From assembly GCF_000685395.1 (NCBI RefSeq), contig NZ_AVSQ01000015.1:124001-188000 (forward strand): a DNA stretch of 64,000 nt, in the 5' to 3' direction. Below the pieces are notes generated by a model, which made no database searches, had not been told where the DNA came from, and worked only from the letters and a program-made list of their open reading frames with translations. This DNA is from Candidatus Nitrosotenuis chungbukensis (GTDB lineage: Archaea; Thermoproteota; Nitrososphaeria; Nitrososphaerales; Nitrosopumilaceae). Made by a program: the position numbers and the translations under genes. Of this stretch, positions 41,102 through 50,929 are shown piece by piece; positions within the stretch are counted from its first letter, which is position 1, and each line of letters opens with the position of its first letter.

Positions 41102-44100
41102 TTGATTAACAAACCAGTTTCTGAAATATACTCATTGGTCCATATCAAAAAGGTTGACATTTTCGGCTTCAAATCGTTCGGGTTCACAAACAGTACTGTA
41201 AACTTTGAGCCTGGGCTTGTGTCGATCTCAGGCCCAAACGGATCTGGCAAGAGCAACATACTTGATGCGATAATTTTTGCGCTTGGTGAAAACAGGCCAA
41301 AGATAATGAGGGTGGACAAACTCCGATCCCTGATCCATGATATTGAAGGAGCCCGGCGTGGGCCAAAGATGGCGCGGGTAAGCCTCCAGTTTGATAATTC
41401 TGACAGAAAGATCCCAGTTGACTCCAACTCTGTTGTCATAACCAGAGAAATGGACGAGCATGGGGAAAATACCTATTATCTAAATCAAAAACAAACAAAC
41501 CGTAACCAGATCCTTGATCTTTTAGAGGTTGCAAATGCTAGCCTGAATCAGCTTAATGCCGTACAGCAGGGAACAGTTACGCGAATTTCTGAATTTACTG
41601 CAGAGGAGAAAAGAACCGTAATTGAAGACCTGATTGGCTTATCATATTTTGATGAAAAAAAGTCCGAGTCCATCAAACAACTTGAGGATGCCGACAGGCG
41701 CTTAGAGGTTGCTTTGGCAAGGATGGACGAAATCAAAAAGAGGATTGACGAGCTGGAAGTTGAGAGAAACCTAAAGCTAAGATACGAGCTGATAAACCGT
41801 GAGCTTGGACGATTGCATGCGATTTCAGCATCAAACAAAATGAAGGTGATTCAGACTGAGAAGCTGTCAAAAGAACGTAGCATGCACTCCCTCGTATCTG
41901 AGACAAAGAAACTTGATGAAGAACGAACTGCAATCAAAAAGGAAATCTCAGAACTAGAGGCTCAAAAGTCCTCGTTTATGGCCGAAGCAAATGCCTACAA
42001 TCACGCAAAGGCGGCAATTGACTCTGAGCTTAGCGCTGCGATGCAATTGTATGAAAGTGCCAATACTGAAACCCTGACAAAAACACGAAGGATGAATCAA
42101 ATTCAGATGCGCCTTCCGGAAATTGCAGCTGAATTAGAATCCCTGCATCAGGCAAGGCTTGCAATAGAGTCACAAATCACGGAACAAAAAACATCTCTTG
42201 CACAAATTAGGGAGGAGAAGAACCATGTCTACCAGGAAGTAAAATCAATCGAGTCGGAAAGCTCCCAAGTGTACAGGCAGCAAGCACAAGTTGCTGCACA
42301 AAGAAAAGAGGTTGACACAAAAATCCAAAACCTCACAACAAAGCTAAACCAAGCTAAAGTGACATTTGGAAAAATAAATTCCGATATTCAAGACATCAAA
42401 ACAAAGATTGAAGGTAATCGGCAAAGACATACAGACATAATAGAAGAGTCAAAAAAACTTGAATTACTAAAAACGAGATTGGAATCAATTAGGACAAATC
42501 ACAAGGACACTGTAACTGAATTAAAATCGAGAATCTCTGCTCAAACAGCAAAGCACGCAAGAATCGAAAGCGATATTGATGAAATTTCAACTATTCTTGA
42601 GAAGGCAAGCCGGGCGGCAGCACAGTATGATGCAAAAATCAAGGTGGTCAAGGGAATAATGCATGAGGATTATACAATTGCCAACCTCAAAGAACATAGC
42701 GCAGAACTTGGAATAGAGGGACTTGTCTATGAAATGATCTCTTGGGACCGACAATACGAACGGGCCGTTCTGGCCGGAGCATCTGATTGGATAAAGTCTT
42801 TTGTGGTTAAGGATTTTTCAACACTTTTGAGCCTAGCTGAGGTTGCACGAACAAGAAAACTTCCAAAGCTAAAGATAATACCTCTGGAAGCAATTCCGAA
42901 TTTCCGTCTGACGCTTCCAAGAGATTCCTCCGTTGTGGGAGTGCTGTCTGATTTTGTAAAATGCGATGAAAAATATGCACCGCTTAAGACATTCTTGTTC
43001 GGAAATGTTGTCCTAGTTGACTCTAGGGATGCTGCAATTCGTATATCAAGGTCCGGCTACAAGACTGTGACTCTGGAAGGCGAATTCTTTGAAGCAAAGG
43101 CAAGTGCCGTGATCATTGACATCAACTCCAAGATTTCAAAGCTCACGAAAATCATCTCCATGAGCACCTCAGTTGACGGTCTTATCCAATCGATTAATTT
43201 GCTCAAAAAATACATTCAAAAGAAAAGATTTTCGCTAAAAAAAGTAGAGGGCATAATACAAAACTATCAGAGCAGGCTATCCATTTCTGAAACCGGGCTC
43301 TCAAATGCCGACATGAGCTATTCTGACCTAAAATTCAAGATAACGTCAATTGACAAGATGAAATCTCAGCTTGAGGCAAGAATATCTCAACTTGAGAGGC
43401 ATGAGGAAAAACTACGCATGGATCTTGCAAAAGAAGAGTCATACCTTGCATCCCTTGAGGAACGAATCTCACTTGTGCATGATAACTATGCTGATGGGGA
43501 AAACAATCGTATTGCAAACGAGCTTAACAGACTAAATGAAAAGCGCACCTCTGTCATGGCAAGACAGTCTTCGATAATCAACGAACTTCGGGAAAAAGAA
43601 TCACAGGTTGCCACCCTGTCTGCGCAAGAACTTGGTGAAAAAACAAAGATGCGAAACCTGCACGAGGAACAGTCATCACTTAATCACGAAAAACACGAAA
43701 TCGAATCGCGACTAAATGTATTGGTAAAAGAAAAAGAAACTGCAAACGAAAACCTTGTAAAACTAAGGGAGAAAGAACAATCTCTGATCTCGACGTCAGG
43801 TACATCCATCTCAAAACTACAGGAATTTGACGAATTGTTGGGCAAGCTAAACGAGCGGGAGAGGTTCTTTATACGTGAAATCAGCTCGCGCGAAAGGCAG
43901 TCTGATTCTCTCTCAAGGGACATACGTGATATATCTGAAAATGAGGCAAAAATCCAAAAAATTCTTGAAAAATATGGCTATGAGGAAATTACCGAAACAT
44001 TTGAAGTTGATCTGATGTTACACTCGCTTGAATCAGAGATGAATTCTCTTGCATCAAAGCTTAATGCAAGTGCACCTGAAACCTATCTTGAGATATCGCA

Positions 44101-44659
44101 CGGATACCGCTCAATGTCTGATAGAAAGAACGAGCTAGAAGAAGAGAGAAATGCCATTGTCAAGTTTATTGAAGAAATCGACAAAGACAAGCGCCAGACA
44201 TTCCTTGACGCATTTGACAAAGTGGATAAGGAAATCCGCGAGGCGTTTAACACCATGACTGGTGGGCAGGCTTGGCTTGAACTTCAAAATGAGGACGATA
44301 TTTTCAATTCCGGCATATCGTATTTGATCCAGTTCCCAAACAAACCAAAAAGAGAGTCAACATCAATTTCTGGTGGTGAAAAAACACTTGCCGCAATCGT
44401 GTTTGTTTTGGCTCTGCAAAAGCTCAAACCTTCTGTGTTTTACCTGTTTGACGAAGTTGACGCGCACTTGGATGCGCCAAACGCTGAAAAACTGGCCAAA
44501 ATAATCGAGCAGCGCTCAAACGGAAGCCAGTTCATCATGGTGTCGCTCAAGGACTCCGTGGTGCAAAAAGCCAAACTCATCTACGGAGTTTATCCGAAAA
44601 ACGGCGTGTCACACGTTGTCACGTACAAGGACAAACGAATACCATCAATTACTAGCTGA
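41102..44659 (+). CDS. smc: Chromosome segregation protein SMC
   Basis: This 1185-residue structural-maintenance-of-chromosomes ATPase has a Walker A GPNGSGKSN near residue 44, and the ABC signature SGGEK and Walker B YLFDEVDAHLD near the C-terminus. Two long coiled coils flank a hinge (residues about 515-670, GIEGLVYEMISWDRQYERAV). It organises chromosomes together with ScpA/B-type partners, which are not in this window. The start is TTG 41102 with box ATAATTTAG at 41072-41080; another TTG at 41135 is possible. Confidence 0.95.
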   Translation: MINKPVSEIYSLVHIKKVDIFGFKSFGFTNSTVNFEPGLVSISGPNGSGKSNILDAIIFALGENRPKIMRVDKLRSLIHDIEGARRGPKMARVSLQFDNSDRKIPVDSNSVVITREMDEHGENTYYLNQKQTNRNQILDLLEVANASLNQLNAVQQGTVTRISEFTAEEKRTVIEDLIGLSYFDEKKSESIKQLEDADRRLEVALARMDEIKKRIDELEVERNLKLRYELINRELGRLHAISASNKMKVIQTEKLSKERSMHSLVSETKKLDEERTAIKKEISELEAQKSSFMAEANAYNHAKAAIDSELSAAMQLYESANTETLTKTRRMNQIQMRLPEIAAELESLHQARLAIESQITEQKTSLAQIREEKNHVYQEVKSIESESSQVYRQQAQVAAQRKEVDTKIQNLTTKLNQAKVTFGKINSDIQDIKTKIEGNRQRHTDIIEESKKLELLKTRLESIRTNHKDTVTELKSRISAQTAKHARIESDIDEISTILEKASRAAAQYDAKIKVVKGIMHEDYTIANLKEHSAELGIEGLVYEMISWDRQYERAVLAGASDWIKSFVVKDFSTLLSLAEVARTRKLPKLKIIPLEAIPNFRLTLPRDSSVVGVLSDFVKCDEKYAPLKTFLFGNVVLVDSRDAAIRISRSGYKTVTLEGEFFEAKASAVIIDINSKISKLTKIISMSTSVDGLIQSINLLKKYIQKKRFSLKKVEGIIQNYQSRLSISETGLSNADMSYSDLKFKITSIDKMKSQLEARISQLERHEEKLRMDLAKEESYLASLEERISLVHDNYADGENNRIANELNRLNEKRTSVMARQSSIINELREKESQVATLSAQELGEKTKMRNLHEEQSSLNHEKHEIESRLNVLVKEKETANENLVKLREKEQSLISTSGTSISKLQEFDELLGKLNERERFFIREISSRERQSDSLSRDIRDISENEAKIQKILEKYGYEEITETFEVDLMLHSLESEMNSLASKLNASAPETYLEISHGYRSMSDRKNELEEERNAIVKFIEEIDKDKRQTFLDAFDKVDKEIREAFNTMTGGQAWLELQNEDDIFNSGISYLIQFPNKPKRESTSISGGEKTLAAIVFVLALQKLKPSVFYLFDEVDAHLDAPNAEKLAKIIEQRSNGSQFIMVSLKDSVVQKAKLIYGVYPKNGVSHVVTYKDKRIPSITS

Positions 44660-44704
44660 TCAATACTGCACCTGGCAAAAATACAAAAAATAAGAAAAAT
44701 GATT

Positions 44705-45484
44705 CTATTTTAGATCCAGCGGAATTGTAGCCGTTCCCCAAGACTCCTTCACGTTGAAGGTATATTGTTTTGCGGGGTCGTACTTGAATGGTACGTAGCT
44801 TCCATATCCTATTGCTGGTCCAAACATGATGTTCATTTCTTTTGACATCCCGGGTCTTAGCACTATTTGGCCGCTTGTGAAATCGTTTGCCGCATATTTG
44901 TACGTGGTTTTACCATCTGAAATATCGTAGTTGCATGCTGCTGGTCCCGTGCAATACAACGCAACATTGTCCTTTGATCCTGTATTCTCGACTAGGAACT
45001 TTAGATTGAGTATGTGCACGTTGCCGCTTTTTTCTACTTTAGCTCCGGGATAGTAAAATGTCACTGGTCCAACGACATGTTTTTTTGATTTTTGTTTGAA
45101 ATCATCGGACGACTGTGCTGATCTTAGGGCCTTCTCGCACTCGTACTGCTCTCGCTCCGTTTCTTTTTGTTTACATGCTGATTTTTGTGCTTCAAGTGGA
45201 TCGATGGCGGGTTTTGCTTGTTGTGCTGTGATGTTTGTTGCATCTGTTTGTGGTTTCTTTGCTGTTGGCTGCTTTGCTGTCTTTTTTATTTTTTCTTGAA
45301 TGGTTTTCTTTACGCTTTCTTTTTTGTCAGTTGATTTTGCTTTGGTTTTTTCATTACTTGTGTTTTCTCCAAATGCCGAAGTTGCAGCGACGCTAGATAA
45401 CAATAAAAACGCGGCAGCTATTGCAATTATCTTTATGGCGGCGCTATTTGCCATATTTTGCTGAATTATTGTGCTCATTACCAT
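44705..45484 (-). CDS. Exported protein with Lys-rich linker
   Basis: A signal peptide or N-terminal anchor (IKIIAIAAAFLLLSSVAATSA) is followed by a Lys/Thr/Glu-rich linker (residues about 40-130, with KKTIQEKIKKTAKQPTAKK). A beta-rich domain follows (VGPVTFYYPGAKVEKSGN to KESWGTATIPLDL) with two cysteines (YCTGPAACNY). The layout resembles other thaumarchaeal exported proteins. A box TTTATAT on the minus strand near 45502-45508 suits the ATG. Confidence 0.7.
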   Translation of the reverse strand: MVMSTIIQQNMANSAAIKIIAIAAAFLLLSSVAATSAFGENTSNEKTKAKSTDKKESVKKTIQEKIKKTAKQPTAKKPQTDATNITAQQAKPAIDPLEAQKSACKQKETEREQYECEKALRSAQSSDDFKQKSKKHVVGPVTFYYPGAKVEKSGNVHILNLKFLVENTGSKDNVALYCTGPAACNYDISDGKTTYKYAANDFTSGQIVLRPGMSKEMNIMFGPAIGYGSYVPFKYDPAKQYTFNVKESWGTATIPLDLK

Positions 45485-45534
45485 GTTTTGGGCGATTTGT
45501 CATATAAACTAGTGATAAGATTTAATTCTAGTGC

Positions 45535-46377
45535 CTAAAATGTTTTGATTGCTTTTGGGAGTTCGTTTAGGCTGATATTTCTTAAAATTTTGGCTTCAAA
45601 TTTTGACTCTTGGTCATTGTTGACTGCCTGGCCTCCGACAAATATTGGGATTTTGGATTTTTCGCGAATTTTTTTAACTAGTCTCTGACCTGGCTTTATG
45701 TTATCTGCAAGGGTTATGGAAAGAAATACCATGTCTGGCTTGACCTTTTCAATAAAATTTACAACTGAGTCGTGCGGCTCAGAAGGGGAAATATTGTATA
45801 TCTTGAATCCCTTGCAGAGCATGTGTGATTCAAGAATGTTTACTCCCAAATTGTGTTGTTCGCCGTCTGGGGTACAAATCACGATTTTCTTTTTTGATGG
45901 GCGTGTCATGTTTTTGTCCGAAATGATTTTCACGAGACTATTTGCTACGTTGCTACAAACATGTTCGTCTGCAACGCTGATCTTATTTGATGCCCATTGT
46001 TTTCCTACGTCGTACATGACTGGGGTGAGAATTTTTTCATAAAAGCTCGTCGTTCCAGACGACGGCCTGTATCTCTCATAGAGTTTTAGCGCGCCTTCTA
46101 CATCTCCATTAATAAAAAAGCCAAACAACTGCTCTCTTATTTTTGATAGTGCTTCTTCTTTTTTCTGCCCATCTGCGAATTCATCTGATGCTAAAAACGA
46201 AATTATTTTTGGGTCGTTTTGATGCTCTGGTGGGATGTCTTCTTTTGTTACATTTGATGCTTTTCCGAGATACTTGATGGTCTCCTGCCTTGAAGTGTTG
46301 TTCTTTGAATCCCAGACACTGCGAACCAAATAGAGATATTTTTCACCCTTTACTGCTTTTGATCGGATGTAAACCAT
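45535..46377 (-). CDS. Cobalamin-binding protein with CarH-type W-x9-EH motif
   Basis: This 280-residue protein has three parts. Residues 1-45 (VYIRSKAVKGEKYLYLVRSV) resemble the N-terminal piece of IS1634-type transposases. Residues 75-160 are a four-helix cobalamin cap with W128 and E138-H139, exactly the W-x9-EH pattern of the CarH/LitR photoreceptors. Residues 163-280 are a Rossmann-like B12 domain with EQHNLG (H175), the ExHxxG lower-ligand motif. No DNA-binding domain is obvious. A light- or B12-sensing role is inference. Confidence 0.82.
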   Translation of the reverse strand: MVYIRSKAVKGEKYLYLVRSVWDSKNNTSRQETIKYLGKASNVTKEDIPPEHQNDPKIISFLASDEFADGQKKEEALSKIREQLFGFFINGDVEGALKLYERYRPSSGTTSFYEKILTPVMYDVGKQWASNKISVADEHVCSNVANSLVKIISDKNMTRPSKKKIVICTPDGEQHNLGVNILESHMLCKGFKIYNISPSEPHDSVVNFIEKVKPDMVFLSITLADNIKPGQRLVKKIREKSKIPIFVGGQAVNNDQESKFEAKILRNISLNELPKAIKTF

Positions 46378-46466
46378 TGAGACACTTGTTTACTCTTAAA
46401 TTAATAAATAATGCTAATCTTATTCTCTAGTGCTAACTTTGACAAATCACAAATCAGATGATATCG

Positions 46467-47432
46467 CTAGTCTAATTTAGCAAAACACGCAACTTTTCTG
46501 TTGTTCCCGACGTCTTCTAGGTTGGGCTCAATCTTGCACTTTTCAAAGGCATATGGGCATCTTGCTTGAAATCTGCAACCGTGATATGCATCAATATCAA
46601 GCGGCTCTCTTACTCTGACTATCTTTTCCTTGTAGATGTTGTTTGGGTCTGGCTCTGATATTGCGTCAAGCAGTGCCTGCGTATACGGGTGTTTGGGATG
46701 AAGTAAGATGTCATTGATTGGACCCATCTCGACTATTTTTCCAAGGTATACGATCGCAATGGTGTGACCAAAATATTTGGCAGTTGCCAAATCATGTGTG
46801 ATGTACACAAAAGAAATGTTGTATTTTTGTCGCAAATTTTCCATCAGTTCAAGAATTTCAGCTCTCACTGACACGTCAAGCATTGATACTGGCTCGTCTG
46901 CAATGATCATCTTTGGCTTCATCACGAGCGCCCTTGCAAGCACTACCCTTTGTCTTTGCCCCCCCGATAGCGCCCCTGGATATTTTTCCATGATCTCGTC
47001 TGCCGGCTCTAATCTTACTTCGTGTAGTGCCTCTCTGACCAGATCTTCCCGTTGTTTTGCGTTTCCGATTTTGTGAATTTCAATTGGCTCAGAAACTATG
47101 TCCTTTACTTTCATTCTTGGGTTTATGGAGTCGTACGGATCCTGGTAGACCATCTGGCAGCCCATTCTGATTCTTTTCAGGGATTCTTTTTTGTCGGAAA
47201 TTTCGTCTCCGTCGAAGATTATTTTTCCTGCGTCTGAGTCAATTGACTTTAAAATTAGTTTTGCAATGGTTGACTTGCCTGAGCCTGACTCTCCTGCCAA
47301 AACAAAGATTTCTCCACGTCTCACCGAAAATGATATCCCGTCAACTGCCTTCACAAGCGAGGATTGCTTCCCTAGCCAGTTTGTCTTGATAAAATATTTC
47401 TGCAAATTTTCAATAATTAGAATTTCATCCAA
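46467..47432 (-). CDS. Oligopeptide-type ABC transporter ATP-binding protein (OppF/DppF-like)
   Basis: The 321-residue ATPase has Walker A (GESGSGKST), signature LSGGQRQRV, Walker B (MIIADEPVSMLD) and the OppF-type C-terminal cysteine-containing block (CRFQARCPYAFEKCKIEP), which holds an iron-sulfur-type or zinc site in related proteins. OppD and the membrane subunits are absent here. It begins at TTG 41 bases after proS on the same strand. It could serve the orphan binding protein at 16901. Confidence 0.9.
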   Translation of the reverse strand: MDEILIIENLQKYFIKTNWLGKQSSLVKAVDGISFSVRRGEIFVLAGESGSGKSTIAKLILKSIDSDAGKIIFDGDEISDKKESLKRIRMGCQMVYQDPYDSINPRMKVKDIVSEPIEIHKIGNAKQREDLVREALHEVRLEPADEIMEKYPGALSGGQRQRVVLARALVMKPKMIIADEPVSMLDVSVRAEILELMENLRQKYNISFVYITHDLATAKYFGHTIAIVYLGKIVEMGPINDILLHPKHPYTQALLDAISEPDPNNIYKEKIVRVREPLDIDAYHGCRFQARCPYAFEKCKIEPNLEDVGNNRKVACFAKLD

Positions 47433-47473
47433 TGTATCTGAATTATGTTGTATCCTATATCAAGAATTGGAGA

Positions 47474-48919
47474 TCAATACGCTCGAGCAAATGTGGCACT
47501 TGTGACGCTTTTTCCACCACAGTATATGCACTTTCCCTCAGTGTTGCCGCTTTCAAATGGGATTACTCGAATATCTGCCATGGTTTCCTCTTTGATCTTT
47601 TCCTCACACCTTGTCTCCCCACACCAATGTGCACTGATGAACGAGCCGTTCTCGACTTCGGATTTGAACTGGTTGTAATCTGTTACTTTTACTGTTCGAT
47701 CCTCAAGGATCTTCTTTGCCGCCGTAAACATCTCATCTTGAATTTGTTGTAGTATGGACTCGATATCCGATTCTATTTTGTCAAGCGGGAGGTCTGATTT
47801 TTGCCTGTTGTGGCGCCTGGCTACTGTAACTTTGCTTTTGTCCAGATCCTTTGGGCCAATCTCAATTCGTAATGGGACTCCTTTTAGTTCCCAGTCGTTG
47901 AACTTGAAGCCTGGTGTAAGCTCATCCCTTCTGTCCACATGGGTGCGCAAACCCTTGTCTTGCAGTATTTTTTCAACTTCGTTTGCTTTTACCTGAACTC
48001 TGTCTGCATCTTTTTCTGAATAATAAATTGGAACGATGACTATCTGAATCGGCGCCACTCTTGGTGGTAATACAAGTCCCTTGTCGTCGCCATGGACCAT
48101 TACCATTGCTCCGATCAATCTCCATGACACGCCCCATGATGTTTGCCATGCAAAAGTTTCTACGTTGTTTTTATCTAGGAATTTGACTTCAAATGGTTTT
48201 GAAAAGTTCTGCCCAAGAAAATGTGAGGTTCCCATCTGCAATGCCTTGCCGTCTGGCATCATGGATTCGATAGCTGTGGTGTATACTGCCCCAACAAATT
48301 TTTCTTTCTCGCTTTTCTTGCCTGTGATTACGGGAATCGCAAGGGTTTGTTCGACTGTATTTTTATAAATCTCTAAAATGTCAAAAACCTCCTTTTCGGC
48401 ATCTTCTCGTGTTGCGTGCACTGTGTGCCCTTCCTGCCACAAAAATTCAGACGTCCTAAGAAATGGTTTTGTTGCCTTGATTTCTGCACGTAATGCCGTG
48501 TTCCAAAAATTAATCTTCAGGGGCAAGTCCCTCCAGCTGTGAATCCATTTGGCATACATTGAATATGCAAGCGTCTCAGACGTGGGGCGTAGAGCTAATC
48601 TGTCGCCAATTTCGGTGTCTCCTGAATGTGTTACCCAAAAAACTTCCGGATTGAATCCTGCAAAGTGGTCTTTTTCTTTTGTAAGCAATGATTCTGGAAT
48701 CAGGACTGGCAGAAAGCCGTTTCTGTGTCCTGTTTTTTTGAGTTTCTCATCAAGCGTTTCCCTGATTGACTCCCAAATTGCGTATCCGTCAGGTCGCAGA
48801 ACAATGAGGCCCTTTACTGGGGCATAGTCTGCGAGCTGCGCCTTTAGGACAACTTGGGTGTACCATTCACTAAAATCCGCATTTTTTGAAACTGTAATTC
48901 CAACACTTTCTTTACTCAA
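47474..48919 (-). CDS. proS: Prolyl-tRNA synthetase (archaeal/eukaryotic type)
   Basis: This class II synthetase charges tRNA-Pro. The N-terminal FSEWYTQVVLKAQLADYAPV, motif 2 (LRTSEFLWQEGHTVHAT), GTSHFLGQNFSKPFEV and motif 3 (MVMVHGDDKGLVLPPRVAP) are canonical, and a C-terminal Cys-rich zinc domain (CGETRCEEK and CIYCGG) is present. I start at TTG 48919 (481 residues), giving MSKESVGITVSKNADFSEW; the frame is open to 48979 but the extra 20 residues look accidental. Confidence 0.95.
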   Translation of the reverse strand: MSKESVGITVSKNADFSEWYTQVVLKAQLADYAPVKGLIVLRPDGYAIWESIRETLDEKLKKTGHRNGFLPVLIPESLLTKEKDHFAGFNPEVFWVTHSGDTEIGDRLALRPTSETLAYSMYAKWIHSWRDLPLKINFWNTALRAEIKATKPFLRTSEFLWQEGHTVHATREDAEKEVFDILEIYKNTVEQTLAIPVITGKKSEKEKFVGAVYTTAIESMMPDGKALQMGTSHFLGQNFSKPFEVKFLDKNNVETFAWQTSWGVSWRLIGAMVMVHGDDKGLVLPPRVAPIQIVIVPIYYSEKDADRVQVKANEVEKILQDKGLRTHVDRRDELTPGFKFNDWELKGVPLRIEIGPKDLDKSKVTVARRHNRQKSDLPLDKIESDIESILQQIQDEMFTAAKKILEDRTVKVTDYNQFKSEVENGSFISAHWCGETRCEEKIKEETMADIRVIPFESGNTEGKCIYCGGKSVTSATFARAY

Positions 48920-49064
48920 TGTATATGTGACAAAAATTTTGACTAATGAGCTTTTCTTAGTATGGGGGATTTGGCACAATTGATAATCGATACTTGTGGC
49001 GTTTTGAATAAATTCAATCTGGGATGTAACTTACTCTTCTTAAAATTTTGAATCTAGGTCGTAT

Positions 49065-49355
49065 CTATTTTTTAAGAGAATCCCCTTTGCAAAGCACTTT
49101 TCCCATTACTCTGCTTTGGAAATTGGGGCACACAAAACACTGGACAAATTGGATGTCTTGTTTTAAAACGGGGCAATCGACATACTCTTGCTTCATTTTC
49201 TTTAGCATTTTTGGGCTAACGCCTTTGAGTTTGAGTTTTCCCTTGTCGTCCATCATCCCTGACGCTTTTAATTCGTCTTTGACCTCGTCTGGAAGTTTTT
49301 GCAGTTTTTCTGATGTCTTTACTTCGACTTCGTACTTGTGCTCAAGCTCGCCCAT
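49065..49355 (-). CDS. Small conserved-looking protein with C-terminal cysteine cluster
   Basis: The 96-residue sequence has a charged N-terminus (GELEHKYEVEVKTSEKLQKL), a helical middle (KMLKKMKQEYVDC), and four cysteines late in the sequence (DCPVLKQ, QCFVCPNF, VLCKGD). A zinc-bound or nucleic-acid-associated role is possible. No family recognised. It lies alone between proS and the HAD phosphatase gene. Confidence 0.6.
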   Translation of the reverse strand: MGELEHKYEVEVKTSEKLQKLPDEVKDELKASGMMDDKGKLKLKGVSPKMLKKMKQEYVDCPVLKQDIQFVQCFVCPNFQSRVMGKVLCKGDSLKK

Positions 49356-49457
49356 GTTTTGACAATTTTCCTACCGTGATTTATTACTATGGGTATGCGA
49401 TCTAAAAACGAACTTCAACTTTTATATTGATAGATTTTTTCCAAAAATTGGAAACAA

Positions 49458-50108
49458 TTGCTTGCAATTTTTGATGTGGAAGGAGTCCTCTTTGATGCAG
49501 AATATCTGCCGATTCTCGCGGAAAAGGTAAACAAAGAAAAAGAAATCTGGGAAATCACAAGAAAGGGAATTCAAGGACTGATAAACTGGGAAGATGGACT
49601 TAGAACACGTGTCCACGCTTTACGGGGATTAAGCTATGATACTTGTAAACAGGTAGCCGATGATCTGCCGATAATGACTGGCGCAAAGGAAACATGCCGC
49701 GTACTAAAGGCCGCCGGCTGGAAACTGCTTGCCGTCTCTGGAGGATTTACAATTATGACTGATAGGCTAAAAGAAGAACTGGGTCTTGACTATGTGTATT
49801 CTAACGAACTTGTCTTCAAGGACGGAAAACTCGATGACGTGCAAATCCACGTCACGTCAGACAAGGCAAAATCTGCACGAGTAAAAATAGCAGAATGGCA
49901 GGAAAGTAAGGAAGACATCATAGTTACAGTTGACGGCGCAAACGACCTGACTCTTTTTGACATCTGTGGACTCGGAATTGCATTTAGGGCTCAAGATGTC
50001 GTAAAGGAAAGGGCAAATGTGATAATTGAAGAAAAAAATCTCTCAAACCTCATTGGCATAATAAACAAACACTACAAGACGAACCTACAGCTTCAAACTG
50101 TTGCCTAG
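49458..50108 (+). CDS. HAD-superfamily phosphatase, SerB/ThrH-like
   Basis: The 216-residue protein has HAD motif I as FDVEGVLFD (D6 and E8), motif II VSGG, and motif III-IV around TVDGANDLTLFDI. The DxE form of motif I, rather than DxD, resembles the ThrH branch of phosphoserine phosphatases. The cap region INWEDGLRTRVHALRGLSYD matches SerB. Phosphoserine is the likely substrate, giving the serine used by cysteine synthase at 52231. Start TTG 49458. Confidence 0.8.
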   Translation: MLAIFDVEGVLFDAEYLPILAEKVNKEKEIWEITRKGIQGLINWEDGLRTRVHALRGLSYDTCKQVADDLPIMTGAKETCRVLKAAGWKLLAVSGGFTIMTDRLKEELGLDYVYSNELVFKDGKLDDVQIHVTSDKAKSARVKIAEWQESKEDIIVTVDGANDLTLFDICGLGIAFRAQDVVKERANVIIEEKNLSNLIGIINKHYKTNLQLQTVA

Positions 50109-50149
50109 ATCTTACTAGATTTTAATAAAAGGCGATCCGCATAACACTG

Positions 50150-50884
50150 ATGTCACTTGAAATAATTCCAGTTATCACAAATAAGGAAATTAAGAAAGGC
50201 GACGATCTGGTAAAAATTTTCACGTCATCCTACAAGGGCTTGTCAGATGGTGACGTTATCGTGGTGTCGCAAAAAGTGGTATCAAAACAAGAAGGGCAAT
50301 TAGTTGAATTGTCCGGCGTAATCCCGTCTCTTCTTGCCGTTGGGATTGCAGCCGAGTATGAGAAGGATCCAAGGCTGATCGAAGTTATCCTCCACGAAAC
50401 AAAAAGACTAGTTCGGATGGAAAACCGTATACTGATCACAGAAACAAGGCACGGCTTTATCTGTGCAAATGCCGGGGTTGATGAAAGTAATCTTCCGCAG
50501 GGATTTGCAGCAATGCTTCCTGAAAACCCCGACAAGTCTGCATCCGACTTGCGCGTTAAACTGCAAGATGCAACTGGAAAAAAAATTGCGGTTTTGATAG
50601 CTGACACATTTGGCAGGCCGTTCCGTGAAGGCCAAACAAACTGCGCAATCGGCGTATCTGGAATGAGACCGATTCATGATTATGCAGGAACAAAGGACAC
50701 GTTTGGGAGGGTGTTGCGTATCACTGCCATTGCAGAAGCGGATGAACTCTGCAGTGCGGCAGAACTTGTAATGAAGAAGACTAAGAATTGTCCATTTGTA
50801 ATAGTTCGAAACTTTGATTTTAGCCCGTCTGACGATACGGTAAGGCCGTTAATTAGATCAGAAAAGACTGATCTCTTCAGGTAA
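50150..50884 (+). CDS. cofE: Coenzyme F420-0:L-glutamate ligase (CofE)
   Basis: CofE adds glutamates to F420-0 using GTP. Characteristic segments are LSDGDVIVVSQKVVSKQEG, HGFICANAGVDESNL, IADTFGRPFREGQTNCAIGV and RVLRITAIAEADELCSAAEL. The 244-residue length is that of single-domain archaeal CofE. A TTTTAATAAA box (50118-50127) and 41 bases after the HAD gene suggest its own promoter. Together with cofC and cofD this window covers three F420 steps. Confidence 0.95.
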   Translation: MSLEIIPVITNKEIKKGDDLVKIFTSSYKGLSDGDVIVVSQKVVSKQEGQLVELSGVIPSLLAVGIAAEYEKDPRLIEVILHETKRLVRMENRILITETRHGFICANAGVDESNLPQGFAAMLPENPDKSASDLRVKLQDATGKKIAVLIADTFGRPFREGQTNCAIGVSGMRPIHDYAGTKDTFGRVLRITAIAEADELCSAAELVMKKTKNCPFVIVRNFDFSPSDDTVRPLIRSEKTDLFR

Positions 50885-50929
50885 CATAGAAAAAGGATTA
50901 TAATAATAACAAAAAAAATTTCCAATTGA

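Noticed and set aside
45535-46377. Insertion sequence (IS1634-type transposase)
   Set aside because: Only the N-terminal ~45 residues resemble such transposases. No catalytic DDE domain, terminal repeats or target duplication is seen, and the rest is a cobalamin-binding protein.
49458-50108. Sucrose- or sugar-phosphatase naming for the HAD protein
   Set aside because: The DxEGV motif and SerB-type cap favour a phosphoserine phosphatase or ThrH-like enzyme.
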